A stretch of DNA of 64,000 nucleotides from Bacteroidota bacterium (GCA_947477885.1 CANJUD010000008.1:62001-126000); one strand, 5' to 3'. Shown: positions 34,831 through 43,129, counted from the stretch's first letter. The notes: generated by a model not told the origin, from the letters alone. Numbers and translations are program-made.

Positions 34831-35247
34831 ATGCAATTTATTAACAGCGATTTTCTAATTGACGATGAGCCTATATTCAATCTTATTAATCACTAAACAA
34901 TATATGTTACAAAGTTCACCAAAAATGCTTATTGCTCTAGTGATGCTACCATAGCAATAAATGAATTGATATTCATATTAGATAACAACCCAACAAGTTC
35001 CCCACTGTTATATTTTCAGACAGCAATATGCCCATGATGGATGGGTGGAATTTTCTGAACAAACTCAGTAAATTTAAACGTTTTTATTGCGTACCACTTT
35101 AAAGTATAGATACTTACTTCATCTATCGACCCAGTAGATGTTATCAAAGCTATTAATTATTGCATGGTAAAAGATTTTATATCAAAACCATTGCCTGTCG
35201 AAAAACTTGCAACGCTAAAGTATAAATTGCTTTGGGTGTGGAGGTAG
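34831..35247 (+). pseudogene. Decayed single-domain response regulator
   Basis: Starting one base after the kinase stop, the reading is parallel to the intact regulator at 58.5 kb. MQFINSDFLIDDEPIFNLIN compares with MQSINSVFLIDDEPMFNLIN. After a stop codon comes VTKFTKNAYCSSDATIAIN against ITKFADNVYCYADASIALN. The middle is frameshifted but readable as SDSNMPMMDGWNFLNKLSKF against [20 protein letters not shown]. The frame then returns for LTSSIDPVD and FISKPLPVEKLATL. There is at least one nonsense mutation and two compensating indels, and the phospho-acceptor Asp is read as Ser-Asp-Ser. The total length (138 codons) equals the intact gene closely. This is clearly a dead copy. Confidence 0.88.
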
Positions 35248-35259
35248 TATATGGGAGAA

Positions 35260-35301
35260 AGATAAAAGATTAAAGACAAGAGCTAGCTAGTATCAAGTAT
35301 T
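35260..35301. repeat. Heptad-period repeat
   Basis: Six in-register 7-nt units, beginning AGATAAA and AGATTAA and passing into TAGTATC-type words, lie directly after the regulator pseudogene. Confidence 0.6.
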
Positions 35302-35319
35302 CGTCCTTTTTTCGTGTGC

Positions 35320-35412
35320 TTATAAATCAATCCCAATACCGGCCGTAAAATTAGTGCTGCTGAAATCATTGCTTTTGCAAAAACTGAATTGCACCTCAAT
35401 TATATCTTCTAG
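35320..35412 (-). pseudogene. Possible fragment of a barrel-protein C-terminus
   Basis: The minus strand reads about 30 codons ending EVQFSFCKSNDFSSTNF then TAGIGIDL and a stop, which resembles the last strands of an outer membrane barrel. A stop lies just upstream and no longer frame continues, so it is at most a relic. The rest of 35248-35971 shows no supportable gene except a weak frame at 35755. Confidence 0.25.
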
Positions 35413-35494
35413 TGTTTGCTAGTAACTTATTAATCGAATGAGGTGCTCGCAAACTTTAAAAAGGCAGATCGATAAAAAACCAAACTGTCTAATA

Positions 35495-35530
35495 CGCATA
35501 AAGGCCGACACTTTCGTCAGCCCTTATACG
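35495..35530. repeat. Hairpin with three wobble pairs
   Basis: CGCATAAAGGCCGAC (35495-35509) faces GTCAGCCCTTATACG (35516-35530) over a 6-nt loop; the three differences are all G-T type. The CGTCAGCCC end is the complement of the GCTGACG word common in other spacers. It is not followed by a T-run, so it is not a normal terminator. Confidence 0.6.
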
Positions 35531-35754
35531 CTATGAAAACAAACTTAAACCTTTGCCCAAGAAAAAATCTAGGACAAGGCAAAGTTAAAAATAATTTTAG
35601 AATGTACAAGGTCCTGCTATCTTTTTTTAGCAATTTTAGTACAAAGCTTTAATTTACAATTAAATAAATTTTAATAATCCGAACACTTTTCTTTCCTGTT
35701 TCACTCCCTTGTAGAATATATGCAATCAATGTCTAGTTTAAAATAGTCCTAAGA

Positions 35755-35955
35755 TTATTTTAAACTTAGTAATTTAATGTCTCCCCAGTAGGTGTTATGC
35801 CATTTGAAAAAAAATATTGATGCGCCTACAAATATCGTCATTTGAAATAAGCACATATTAAATATGACAATAATTATGGTAATGAAATGCACCCAATCAC
35901 TTTCCATTTTTAGTTTGCGTGTATAAAAATAAAGTGAAATAATGTCGCTTGCCAA
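35755..35955 (-). CDS. Weak small frame, possible membrane peptide
   Basis: The frame has 66 codons with one hydrophobic stretch (FITIIIVIFNMCLFQMTIFVG) and an aromatic tail (FFKWHNTYWGD). There is no recognised family, no clear promoter, and no conserved neighbour. It might be the end of a lost membrane-protein gene. I list it only because it is the best frame in an otherwise empty kilobase. Confidence 0.2.
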   Translation of the reverse strand: MASDIISLYFYTRKLKMESDWVHFITIIIVIFNMCLFQMTIFVGASIFFFKWHNTYWGDIKLLSLK

Positions 35956-35971
35956 AAACGTAACCTATAAG

Positions 35972-37246
35972 TTACACCAATTCAAACACTGTAATCTCAG
36001 GCAAAATCCCTACCCTGCCCGGGAAACCGATAAAGCCAAATCCACGGTTCACATATATTTTTTGTTTGCCCTCTTCGTACATGCCTGCCCACTGTTTGTA
36101 GGCATGTTGCACGGGACTATATTTAAACCAACTGGTTTCAATGCCAAACTGGCCACCGTGCGTATGGCCTGCAAACATAATATCTACATCAGGGGCTTCA
36201 GGTTTCACTTTTGCTTCCCAATGTGAAGGGTCGTGACTCAATAAAAGTTTTACTGGAACATCGGGAATATTTTTGGTGGCAATTTGCAAATCGCCTTTTT
36301 TGGGGAAGCGGTCTTTGTCGCCCCAGTTTTCTACTCCTATCAATCCAATTCTTTGTCCGCCAAGGTTTATAGTTAAATGTTCATTACGCATTAATTGCCA
36401 CCCCATATCCTTATGAACTTTATATAAGTTGAGCATGTTTTGTTCTTTCTCAGGATCATCGGGGGCATAATAATAATCTCCGTAATCATGATTACCCAAT
36501 ATGCTGAATACGCCCATCGGTGCTTTTATTTTACTTAATATATCCATCCAAGGGTATGCCTCGTCGGCTTTAAAGTTCACCAAATCGCCAGTAAAGAAAA
36601 TCATATCTGCTTTTTGGGCATTAATCAAATCCACACCTGCTTTCACCGCATCCCTGTCTGACCAGCTTCCACTATGTATATCGCTAAGCTGTAATATTTT
36701 TAGTCCTCTAAACGAGGAAGGTAGATTGTTTAGTTTCAGTGGAACAGGGATTACTTGATAGTTATATGCATTTTTTGTAATACCTCGTGTCATTAATATT
36801 AGAGGTGCAATACCTGCAATAAGCCCGGTAGTGGTAATAAATTTCCCACGTGATATTTTATTTGAGGTATTTTCTTCAGGCAATATTTGGGTGTCAACCT
36901 GAACTGTTGTTTTCTTTTTTCTGAAAAATGAAATCATAAAAGTAAAGAACCGCCTGATATCATCTATCAATAAAAATATACAAACGAATAATTTAGAAAA
37001 ATACAAACTCATGAACGTGCCAAAAATGGCGTTACGGTATTGTATATCAAGTTTGGGATTAAATATTACAATGCTAGCAAGTATGATATACAATAAGGTA
37101 ATGCCCCAGAAAATATATTTAATTGTTTCCTGTTTTTTATCACTCAATTTTCTGCATGAGAAACGAATGGCCTGCCACACATATAAATCGAGTATGATAA
37201 TGACGGTGAGAATGACGGATAGAGTTGTAAGATGGAATGCGTGCAT
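35972..37246 (-). CDS. Membrane-anchored metallophosphoesterase
   Basis: The protein has 424 residues. Four hydrophobic helices in the first 115 residues are followed by a linker, a further hydrophobic segment, and a calcineurin-like phosphoesterase domain from about 170. Metal motifs are LSDIHSG (DxH), FTGDLVNF (GDxx), LGNHDYGD (GNHD), LLSHDP and FAGHTHGGQ. This is the YkuE-like layout, an envelope phosphoesterase; substrates of such proteins include lipid-linked phosphates, but none can be assigned. It stands alone. Its upstream spacer is a heptad-period element that also holds the mtgA promoter on the other strand. Confidence 0.88.
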   Translation of the reverse strand: MHAFHLTTLSVILTVIIILDLYVWQAIRFSCRKLSDKKQETIKYIFWGITLLYIILASIVIFNPKLDIQYRNAIFGTFMSLYFSKLFVCIFLLIDDIRRFFTFMISFFRKKKTTVQVDTQILPEENTSNKISRGKFITTTGLIAGIAPLILMTRGITKNAYNYQVIPVPLKLNNLPSSFRGLKILQLSDIHSGSWSDRDAVKAGVDLINAQKADMIFFTGDLVNFKADEAYPWMDILSKIKAPMGVFSILGNHDYGDYYYAPDDPEKEQNMLNLYKVHKDMGWQLMRNEHLTINLGGQRIGLIGVENWGDKDRFPKKGDLQIATKNIPDVPVKLLLSHDPSHWEAKVKPEAPDVDIMFAGHTHGGQFGIETSWFKYSPVQHAYKQWAGMYEEGKQKIYVNRGFGFIGFPGRVGILPEITVFELV

Positions 37247-37251
37247 TTTTT

Positions 37252-37386
37252 AGTATAAAGTATAAATTAGCAGGTATCAATTATATGACCAATTCACTAG
37301 CAAATTGGGATTGTTAGTTGGCGAACGAATATCTAATTAGATTCGGTAGCAAGTACTTGATACTTGATACTAGCTACTCGATACTG
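37252..37386. repeat. Heptad-rich repeat element, copy 1 (upstream of mtgA)
   Basis: It starts with two AGTATAA units, has a central CCAATTC...AATTGG inverted pair, and ends with in-register heptads of the form GATACTT/GATACTA (37345-37386). The same order of parts recurs at 38162-38282, on the other side of mtgA. Confidence 0.75.
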
Positions 37387-37410
37387 TTTTCACCAACCAC
37401 TAATTTCTCT

Positions 37411-37418
37411 TATGTTTG
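37411..37418 (+). promoter_or_regulatory. -7 promoter box of mtgA
   Basis: TATGTTTG matches TAnnTTTG, 42 nt before the chosen ATG. It overlaps an in-frame upstream TTG, which shows that this earlier start is not used. Confidence 0.6.
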
Positions 37419-37460
37419 CAACAAATTTGTGGGCAAATTGATTTATCCTTTTTTATAAAA

Positions 37461-38174
37461 ATGCTGAAACGAATAAAAAACATCCTGAAGAGTATTTGCT
37501 TGTTTGCATTTCAAACCAGTTTATTGGCAATTATTATTTATAGGGTATTGCCCATTCCCTGCACGCCCCTAATGATACAAAGATACATTCAAAACAGCAA
37601 CGGTGAACGAGAAAAAGGCACGAGTAAACAATGGAAGCCCTTGGCCGAAATGGGTCACGAAATTCCATTGAGTGCTCTAACGGGTGAGGATCCAAAATTC
37701 TTCAGTCATTTTGGTTTCGATTTCCAACAGATAAAACATGCTGCTGAAAACAATATAGAGGGCGGAAAAACCCAAGGTGCAAGCACCATTAGCCAGCAAA
37801 CGGCTAAGAACTTATTTTTGTTGCCCATACGAAGTTATGCGCGCAAAGGTCTCGAAGTTTATTTTACTGCACTGATGGAACTGATATGGAGCAAACAAAG
37901 AATACTAGAAGTATATCTCAATATTATAGAAACTGGTCCGGCTATTTTCGGAATGGAAGCAGCGGCTAAACATTATTATAATAAAACCTGTAAAGTATTA
38001 ACCGTAGCTCAGTCAGCAAGGTTGGTGGCGGTATTACCCAATCCGCTACGTTGGCATCCCACCAATTTGGGATATGACTATTGGGATAAATGTAATAAGC
38101 CGAATTTGGTTTTGAACAACCATTATAAGGCAATTGTTTATCAAAGGCGATTTGTGGAGTATAGTATCAAGTAG
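37461..38174 (+). CDS. mtgA: Monofunctional biosynthetic peptidoglycan transglycosylase
   Basis: MtgA polymerises lipid II into glycan strands at the outer face of the inner membrane. From the ATG at 37461 the protein has 237 residues: a basic N-terminus, one membrane anchor (ICLFAFQTSLLAIIIY), and a GT51 domain. The domain has GEDPKFFSHFGFD with the catalytic Glu, GASTISQQTAKNLFL, and RILEVYLNIIETGP with FGMEAAAKHYY. There is no transpeptidase domain. The frame opens earlier at a TTG, but that codon is part of the promoter -7 box. The last codons and the stop lie in a heptad-period repeat. Confidence 0.93.
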   Translation: MLKRIKNILKSICLFAFQTSLLAIIIYRVLPIPCTPLMIQRYIQNSNGEREKGTSKQWKPLAEMGHEIPLSALTGEDPKFFSHFGFDFQQIKHAAENNIEGGKTQGASTISQQTAKNLFLLPIRSYARKGLEVYFTALMELIWSKQRILEVYLNIIETGPAIFGMEAAAKHYYNKTCKVLTVAQSARLVAVLPNPLRWHPTNLGYDYWDKCNKPNLVLNNHYKAIVYQRRFVEYSIK

Positions 38175-38282
38175 CTAGTATCAAGTATCAGTTACGTATC
38201 CAATTCACAAGCGAATTGGAAGTGTTGGTTTGCGAAAGCTGGTAGCAAATACTTGATACTAGCTACCAGATACTGGCTACCA
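38162..38282. repeat. Heptad-rich repeat element, copy 2 (between mtgA and mnmD stops)
   Basis: In-register heptads on the left (TAGTATC, AAGTAGC and so on from 38162) and right (GGTAGCA, AATACTT and so on to 38282) flank a central CCAATTC...GAATTGG inverted pair. Left and right arms are roughly inverse to each other (AGTATCAAGTA against TACTTGATACT), so the whole element is palindromic. It contains the stop codons of both convergent neighbours. Confidence 0.8.
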
Positions 38283-38937
38283 TTTTCTCTCCTCTAGTTA
38301 TATGCCTCTTCCCCTTAGGCCCTGGCAATCTCTCAACCACAAAACCAATACTTTGCAAACAGCGACGAAAGCTACCGCGGGCTGAGAATGTAGTGAGCAC
38401 ACCATTGGGCAACAGCGAACCATATATCTTTTGAAGTATCATAGGTTCCCACATTTCAGGTTGGTGGTCTGGACCAAAAGCATCCATAAAAAATAAATGA
38501 TAATGATTCTTCAAAATATTATAGTTGCAAAAATCGCCCTCATGTTTCAGCAAAGTGAAATACGGAGTTAATTGAACTTCTTGTTCCCACTGGGTCGTAT
38601 GCAAGCTTTTATATAATTGTATATCGGGAATCTTGAAATCGAGGTTTTGTATTATAGTATTTGACACCGGAAATAATTCAATAGCATGGTAAATTATTTG
38701 TATATTGTTCTGTTCGGCAAATTCAGCCGCTAAGTAAGCGTTGAGCCCTGTACCAAAGCCTAGTTCAAATATATGAATATTTGATGCTTGATGTTGTGAT
38801 ATATAATATTTTAGATTATGCTCAATAAATATATAATCACTCTCAGCTACCGAGCCATTCAATGAATGATAGTGACTTGCAAACTCCTCACTATATAATG
38901 TGGGGTTACCATCGGCGGTTAGGGCAATTTGAAACAT
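38263..38937 (-). CDS. mnmD: tRNA mnm5s2U methyltransferase MnmD
   Basis: This 224-residue protein corresponds to the N-terminal (MnmC1/DUF752) domain of MnmC, which methylates nm5s2U34 to mnm5s2U34. SAM-binding motif ELGFGTGLN is at 58-66, followed by HAIELFPVS. The catalytic-side motif is MDAFGPDHQPEMW, followed by LLPNGVLTTFSARGSFRRCL and the PGPKGKRHITRGE end typical of the family. No FAD-dependent MnmC2 domain is fused, as is usual outside gammaproteobacteria. The last residues (VASIW and stop) are encoded by a repeat element shared with mtgA. Confidence 0.93.
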   Translation of the reverse strand: MFQIALTADGNPTLYSEEFASHYHSLNGSVAESDYIFIEHNLKYYISQHQASNIHIFELGFGTGLNAYLAAEFAEQNNIQIIYHAIELFPVSNTIIQNLDFKIPDIQLYKSLHTTQWEQEVQLTPYFTLLKHEGDFCNYNILKNHYHLFFMDAFGPDHQPEMWEPMILQKIYGSLLPNGVLTTFSARGSFRRCLQSIGFVVERLPGPKGKRHITRGEKMVASIW

Positions 38938-38953
38938 ATTGTTTTATAGCTCA

Positions 38954-38961
38954 CAAATGTA
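38954..38961 (-). promoter_or_regulatory. -7 promoter box of mnmD
   Basis: The minus strand reads TACATTTG, 16 nt before the mnmD ATG. It is divergent from, and 24 nt away from, the -7 box of the neighbouring barrel gene. Confidence 0.6.
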
Positions 38962-38985
38962 ATGCGAGATAAATTACATTTTATG

Positions 38986-38993
38986 TATATTTG
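38986..38993 (+). promoter_or_regulatory. -7 promoter box 4 nt before a start codon
   Basis: TATATTTG is followed by CAGG and the ATG at 38998. It lies downstream of an earlier in-frame ATG (38962), which is therefore excluded, and it predicts a nearly leaderless mRNA. Confidence 0.65.
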
Positions 38994-38997
38994 CAGG

Positions 38998-39702
38998 ATG
39001 AAGAAGTTTTTATACAAAATTACATTTGCCCTGTTTATCCTATTTGTCGTAGCTTTGAATAATCCGATGAAAGCACAGCAAGAGCTGGGTCTTAAGGCTG
39101 GATTGGGAATGAGCAAACTAAGCGGAACTTTTGCTAAATATTCCGATTTCAAAAAATGGGAATACCCAGCCCCGTCATTTCATGTTGGAGGATTCTATAA
39201 TTACAACCTATCCAAAAATATAGGATTTGGTGCAGAATTATTATATACAAATTTGGGAGGCAAACAGTCCTATCAAAAAAATACAAAAGATTCTATAGGC
39301 AATATGAGCATGCAGCAATATGTTGATTTCGACTATCATATGTCCTATCTCGCCATTCCTTTATATGTATATTATGATATAAAAAAAGTAAGAATAAACA
39401 TGGGTATACAAAATGGATTTTTGTTACAAGAGGTTAATAAGCAAACTACTACTGCAATACAAAATACAGACACCATTATCGTATTTGTAAATAATAAATT
39501 CCAAATGAATAAATACTCAGTGGGAATTAAAGTGGGAGCTATTTATAAGATAAATAATATTTTATCAATCGAAGGAAATTATTGGTTTTATAAAACCCAT
39601 GACGAATACCCATCAACCTGGAAAGTACAACAGGTAATATTTGGATTGCGATATAAAATTTATCCGAAAACGGCTTGTGCTACCTGCCCTGGAGGTTTTT
39701 AG
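38998..39702 (+). CDS. Outer membrane beta-barrel protein (PorT-like)
   Basis: The protein has 234 residues from the ATG at 38998. A signal peptide (KKFLYKITFALFILFVVAL, cleavage near MKAQ) is followed by barrel strands: ELGLKAGLGMSKLSG, SFHVGGFYNYNLSKNIGFGAELLYTN (in parts), YLAIPLYVYYDI and VGIKVGAIYKI. The pattern LAIPLYV is typical of PorT-family porins. The upstream ATG at 38962 is rejected because the -7 box lies between the two. Cys-x-x-Cys near the end (CATCPGG) is unusual for this fold and might form a disulfide in the periplasm. Function is unknown. Confidence 0.8.
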   Translation: MKKFLYKITFALFILFVVALNNPMKAQQELGLKAGLGMSKLSGTFAKYSDFKKWEYPAPSFHVGGFYNYNLSKNIGFGAELLYTNLGGKQSYQKNTKDSIGNMSMQQYVDFDYHMSYLAIPLYVYYDIKKVRINMGIQNGFLLQEVNKQTTTAIQNTDTIIVFVNNKFQMNKYSVGIKVGAIYKINNILSIEGNYWFYKTHDEYPSTWKVQQVIFGLRYKIYPKTACATCPGGF

Positions 39703-39775
39703 TATCGCAATTAAATAACAGTTGATTTTGATTTAAAACTACCGTATTTTTCAATAGTATATTCGCAAGACTAAA

Positions 39776-40495
39776 ATGAAAAAAATATATAGATTCAAAT
39801 TATTCTTGGTATATATTTCTATCATGTTTCCTGCATTGGTATTTTCTCAAAAACTAAGTAGAGATTTACTGATACTCAAAAATGGGGATACACAAGCAGG
39901 GAGAGTTTTATCTAGTGATTCCGTGAACCTAACTTTAAAAAAATATGACCACAGTATCCAAAAGTTCCCGTGGGCAGAAATTGATTCGGTACGCGGGCTA
40001 ACTTGCAAAACATTTTTCATTTCTGGTGGGCTAGGAATTAGTCATATTGATCAGTGGTCTACCTTACTATATAAAAATGTGAATAGTACTTCTCAATCTT
40101 TCAACTATAGATTTGGCACCTTGAAATGGGGGCATTGGTCACGTTATGCCGAATTGGTTTTTATTGGTGCCAGCCCGTTTAAAACACAGAGATTGGGTGT
40201 AGGTGGCAGCTATTATATTCCTTTCGATTATAGTCAAAAAGTAAACTACTACACTGGTGCTGATGCAAACTTGACAGTAGTTGCGAATAATAGTAATTAT
40301 TTAAGTTTAGGTTTGCATTTCGGTTCTGAATATTTATATAAAAACAAACACAGATTGTTTGCTGAAATGGATTTCCAGCGGGCCATATTTAACATCAATC
40401 AAAATTATTCTTTCTGTTTTATGGCAGGTATTCGTTCAGGGAAAGAATTTGGTAAATATTATAAAAAATTAAACAGCACCCACAAATTGCCATGA
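39776..40495 (+). CDS. Exported protein of unknown function, barrel-like
   Basis: This 239-residue protein has a signal peptide (RFKLFLVYISIMFPALVFSQ). A short domain resembling the LILKNGD...GRVLSSDSVNLTLKK pattern comes next, which is found in many Bacteroidota proteins that read as 'isoaspartate-like NGD' sheets. A barrel-like part with aromatic strands (YAELVFIGASPFKTQRLGVGG, LSLGLHFGSEYLYKNKHRLFAEMDF) follows. It overlaps the CotH gene by 4 bases, so the two form an operon. No family name is certain. It may support export or anchoring of the CotH protein, which is only a guess from position. Confidence 0.65.
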   Translation: MKKIYRFKLFLVYISIMFPALVFSQKLSRDLLILKNGDTQAGRVLSSDSVNLTLKKYDHSIQKFPWAEIDSVRGLTCKTFFISGGLGISHIDQWSTLLYKNVNSTSQSFNYRFGTLKWGHWSRYAELVFIGASPFKTQRLGVGGSYYIPFDYSQKVNYYTGADANLTVVANNSNYLSLGLHFGSEYLYKNKHRLFAEMDFQRAIFNINQNYSFCFMAGIRSGKEFGKYYKKLNSTHKLP

Positions 40496-42087
40496 GGTAT
40501 TTGTATGTTATATTGTTTTGCGTAATAAGTTTTACCGCAATGTCACAAGCGGGTTTGCAAGTATTCAACGACTATATATTACATGAGGTTCGAATCACAA
40601 TAAACGCTGAGCATTGGTTTGACACACTCTCCGTCGACTATATGAACCACAGGAACGATCCAGACCATGTACCCGAAATTTCAAGACCTTGTTTGTTTGA
40701 ATTTGACGGTGTTAAATTAGATACAATTGGAATTCGCGAACGTGGGAATGCTTCAGTTTTTTTAAATTCAGTAAAATTTAAAAAACCATACAAATTAGAG
40801 TTTGACGCGTTTAAGAATTTAAAATTGGATGAACTAAAAAATTTAAACTTAAACAATTTTACGGATGATCCTTCATTTGTGAGAGAGGCAATGTGTTATA
40901 AGTTTATAAGAGATTTGGGGTTACTAGCACCCAGAACATCATACGCAAAAGTATATATTAATGAACAGTATTGGGGTTTATATATGCTTGTGGAAAGTGT
41001 AGATAAAACATTTTTGAAAGACCATTTTGGTAGTAAAGGAAAAGACGGAAATTTATATAAACCTGCACAAACAGGTCAAGCATATTTGAATACAATTGAT
41101 ATAAACGATACTTTATATAAAGAAAAAAGTGGACTGGAATTGAAAACCAATAATGCCACTGATGATTGGTCCAGGCTGATACATTTTATTGATATCATAA
41201 ATCATCCAGACATGGTTGGTTTTAAAGATAGCTTGCTTAAATTATTTGATGTGAATGCCTATCTAATGCGACTTGCTATTGAAGAGTTGGTAGATAGTTG
41301 GGACAGCTATTGGGCAAATGGCAATAACTATTATTTATATGAGCACCCTGGAGGAAGTATTATATGGATTTCGTGGGATATGAATGAAACATTTCCAAAC
41401 AAACATGGGCTTGATCTTAACAGATTGGCGGGAGCTCAGTATTTGCTTCCTACCAATCATTACGATGGTCGTCCATTAATTAAAGCAATTTTCAGTGTGG
41501 AAGAATGGAAAAATAAGTATTATGATATTGTATGCAATATGCTCAACAATCAATTTAGGGTTCAATATATGGATACAACTTTATTAAGATGGCACCAACT
41601 TATTAATGAAGCAGTATATAATGATACCAATAAGTTTTATCCCTATGAGTCGTTCGATGGTTCTTTAACAGCTGATTTAGTAAGTACCGATTTTACGTTC
41701 CCTCGCTCTGGAATTCGCATTGGGCGCAATTTGCCAGGCATTATTCCCTTTGTGCAGCAACAACGAGACTGGGCCAGAAAACAAATTGAACTACTAGGGT
41801 ATAGTTGTGATTTTGCAGAAACAAGTAATAGAAAATACAAATTATCGCTATTCCCAAATCCCTCATCTCAAAATACACTCAATATTACTTGGGATAGTTT
41901 AACAGAAGGATTAGCTCGCATACAATTGATTAATGCAGAAGGAAAATTGGTGGTTGATATATACAATCAAAAAGCTATAGATAATAAGCTGCAAGCCGAT
42001 ATTATAACGATACCGGCAGGTATATATTGGGTGCTTAAGTTAGATGCCGACGGAAGTGTGGGCTGCGGCAAATGGGTTAAATTTTAA
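40492..42087 (+). CDS. CotH-like kinase family protein with T9SS type A domain
   Basis: The protein has 531 residues. A signal peptide ending TAMSQ is followed by a CotH kinase-like domain (about 30-440) with GIRERGNAS, KPYKLEFD, YLMRLAIEELVDSWDSYW, NNYYLYEHPGG and WISWDMNETF, which supplies the DxD-like and Asn residues of the atypical kinase site. A type A sorting domain closes it (LFPNPSSQ, NAEGKLVVDI, PAGIYWVLKL). CotH proteins phosphorylate spore-coat or secreted proteins; this one would act outside the cell. It overlaps the previous gene by 4 bases. Confidence 0.9.
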   Translation: MRYLYVILFCVISFTAMSQAGLQVFNDYILHEVRITINAEHWFDTLSVDYMNHRNDPDHVPEISRPCLFEFDGVKLDTIGIRERGNASVFLNSVKFKKPYKLEFDAFKNLKLDELKNLNLNNFTDDPSFVREAMCYKFIRDLGLLAPRTSYAKVYINEQYWGLYMLVESVDKTFLKDHFGSKGKDGNLYKPAQTGQAYLNTIDINDTLYKEKSGLELKTNNATDDWSRLIHFIDIINHPDMVGFKDSLLKLFDVNAYLMRLAIEELVDSWDSYWANGNNYYLYEHPGGSIIWISWDMNETFPNKHGLDLNRLAGAQYLLPTNHYDGRPLIKAIFSVEEWKNKYYDIVCNMLNNQFRVQYMDTTLLRWHQLINEAVYNDTNKFYPYESFDGSLTADLVSTDFTFPRSGIRIGRNLPGIIPFVQQQRDWARKQIELLGYSCDFAETSNRKYKLSLFPNPSSQNTLNITWDSLTEGLARIQLINAEGKLVVDIYNQKAIDNKLQADIITIPAGIYWVLKLDADGSVGCGKWVKF

Positions 42088-42113
42088 ACTTACCACATTC
42101 GATGTACGATGCA

Positions 42114-42153
42114 CATCCCGATAGCTATCGGGATGGCTTGCCGCCAGATTATT
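42114..42153. repeat. CCCGATAG palindrome with GCCAGATTATTA tail
   Basis: A perfect 22-bp palindrome centred on GATAGCTATC (42114-42135) is followed by GCTTGCCGCCAGATTATTA. A near copy of the same order (CCCGATAGATATCGGG, then GCTGACGCCTGATT) is at 56651-56684. Confidence 0.75.
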
Positions 42154-42180
42154 ATCTTAGTCATTATCATATAATAAAAA

Positions 42181-42250
42181 ATACGAATTACGAATCAGCT
42201 ATCAGCCAATTCGTAATTCGTAATTCGTATTTTGTTATTTGTTATTCTTA
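42181..42250. repeat. Heptad-period repeat between convergent genes
   Basis: Ten consecutive 7-nt units in register, including ATTCGTA three times (42209-42229). The left units (ATACGAA, TTACGAA) are inverse to the central ones, so the array can fold into a hairpin followed by a T-rich tail and may serve as terminator. The last unit contains the stop codon of the minus-strand T9SS gene. Confidence 0.8.
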
Positions 42251-43129
42251 GTTCAATTTTCTATAATTAGCAACGTGGGTTAGCCCTTTTGCATTGGTAA
42301 TATATATATAATAATTACCTTTTAATAATTTTTTGATATCTAAAGTGATGTTGTTTTCTCCTTTGGTTCCATTTCCATTGATGGTAGATACCATTGAGCC
42401 GTTCACATCAGTAATTGAAAGCATATATACGGCACTTTCGTTAAGTGAGAAACTAACTTTAATATTTTTGTTTACGTTATTGGTAGAAGTAATTTTAATA
42501 CTTCTCGCACTTGTTGTATCACTGGCTATGATGATTAACTTTTTAGAATACTTTACCTCCCCCATATTGTCTACTTTTTTAATTCTGTAATAGCATAGTG
42601 GGCCGCTGGATTGCATGCGATTTGAAGTATTATAATCAGGAGGTTGGATACCGGAAGTTTTTAAGTATCCTATCTCAAAATAATCCTCATCATCAATCGA
42701 TTTTTCTATGGCAAAATAATCAATATTGTTCTCTTCAGATTCGTTACTCCACATGAAGAAATCATCATCACTTAGTTTATTAGCTTTTGCACTTGTTGAA
42801 TCTTCATCTGACTCATTTGCCAAAAAGAAGGGACTTTTGTTATTATATATAAAGAGTTCAGAGCTGGTATCCATACCATAAGTATGATCTTCGCTATTTG
42901 TTATAACTGAGATTTGCGTTCCATAGCTCACATAGGCGATACTTTTGGGCATAGTATATTCTGTTGAATTAACTGAACCTTCTGCCTGGGGGCTATTACT
43001 TGTTAAGGTATAACTAGTTGCTAAACTCCTCAAGCTGCCTGCAACTGCAAAGTTAGTTTGGCCTTGGGTTTTTGGGCTAAAGCTCATCAATATCATACTA
43101 ATGAGGACCGTTTTAATTGAGTTTTTCAT
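42248..43129 (-). CDS. Secreted protein with T9SS type A sorting domain
   Basis: The protein has 293 residues. A signal peptide (KNSIKTVLISMILMSFSPKTQG) is followed by about 110 residues without recognised domain, rich in Ser, Asp and Glu. Then comes the FFMWSNESEENNIDYFAIEKS...CYYRIKKVDNMGEVKYSKKL module shared with the proteins at 19.9 and 31.9 kb. The sorting domain is divergent: no YPNP is visible at its start, but NGSMVSTING and LKGNYYIYITNAKGLTHVANYRK keep the pattern. It has its own -7 box. It is a likely surface protein of unknown function. Confidence 0.75.
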   Translation of the reverse strand: MKNSIKTVLISMILMSFSPKTQGQTNFAVAGSLRSLATSYTLTSNSPQAEGSVNSTEYTMPKSIAYVSYGTQISVITNSEDHTYGMDTSSELFIYNNKSPFFLANESDEDSTSAKANKLSDDDFFMWSNESEENNIDYFAIEKSIDDEDYFEIGYLKTSGIQPPDYNTSNRMQSSGPLCYYRIKKVDNMGEVKYSKKLIIIASDTTSARSIKITSTNNVNKNIKVSFSLNESAVYMLSITDVNGSMVSTINGNGTKGENNITLDIKKLLKGNYYIYITNAKGLTHVANYRKLN

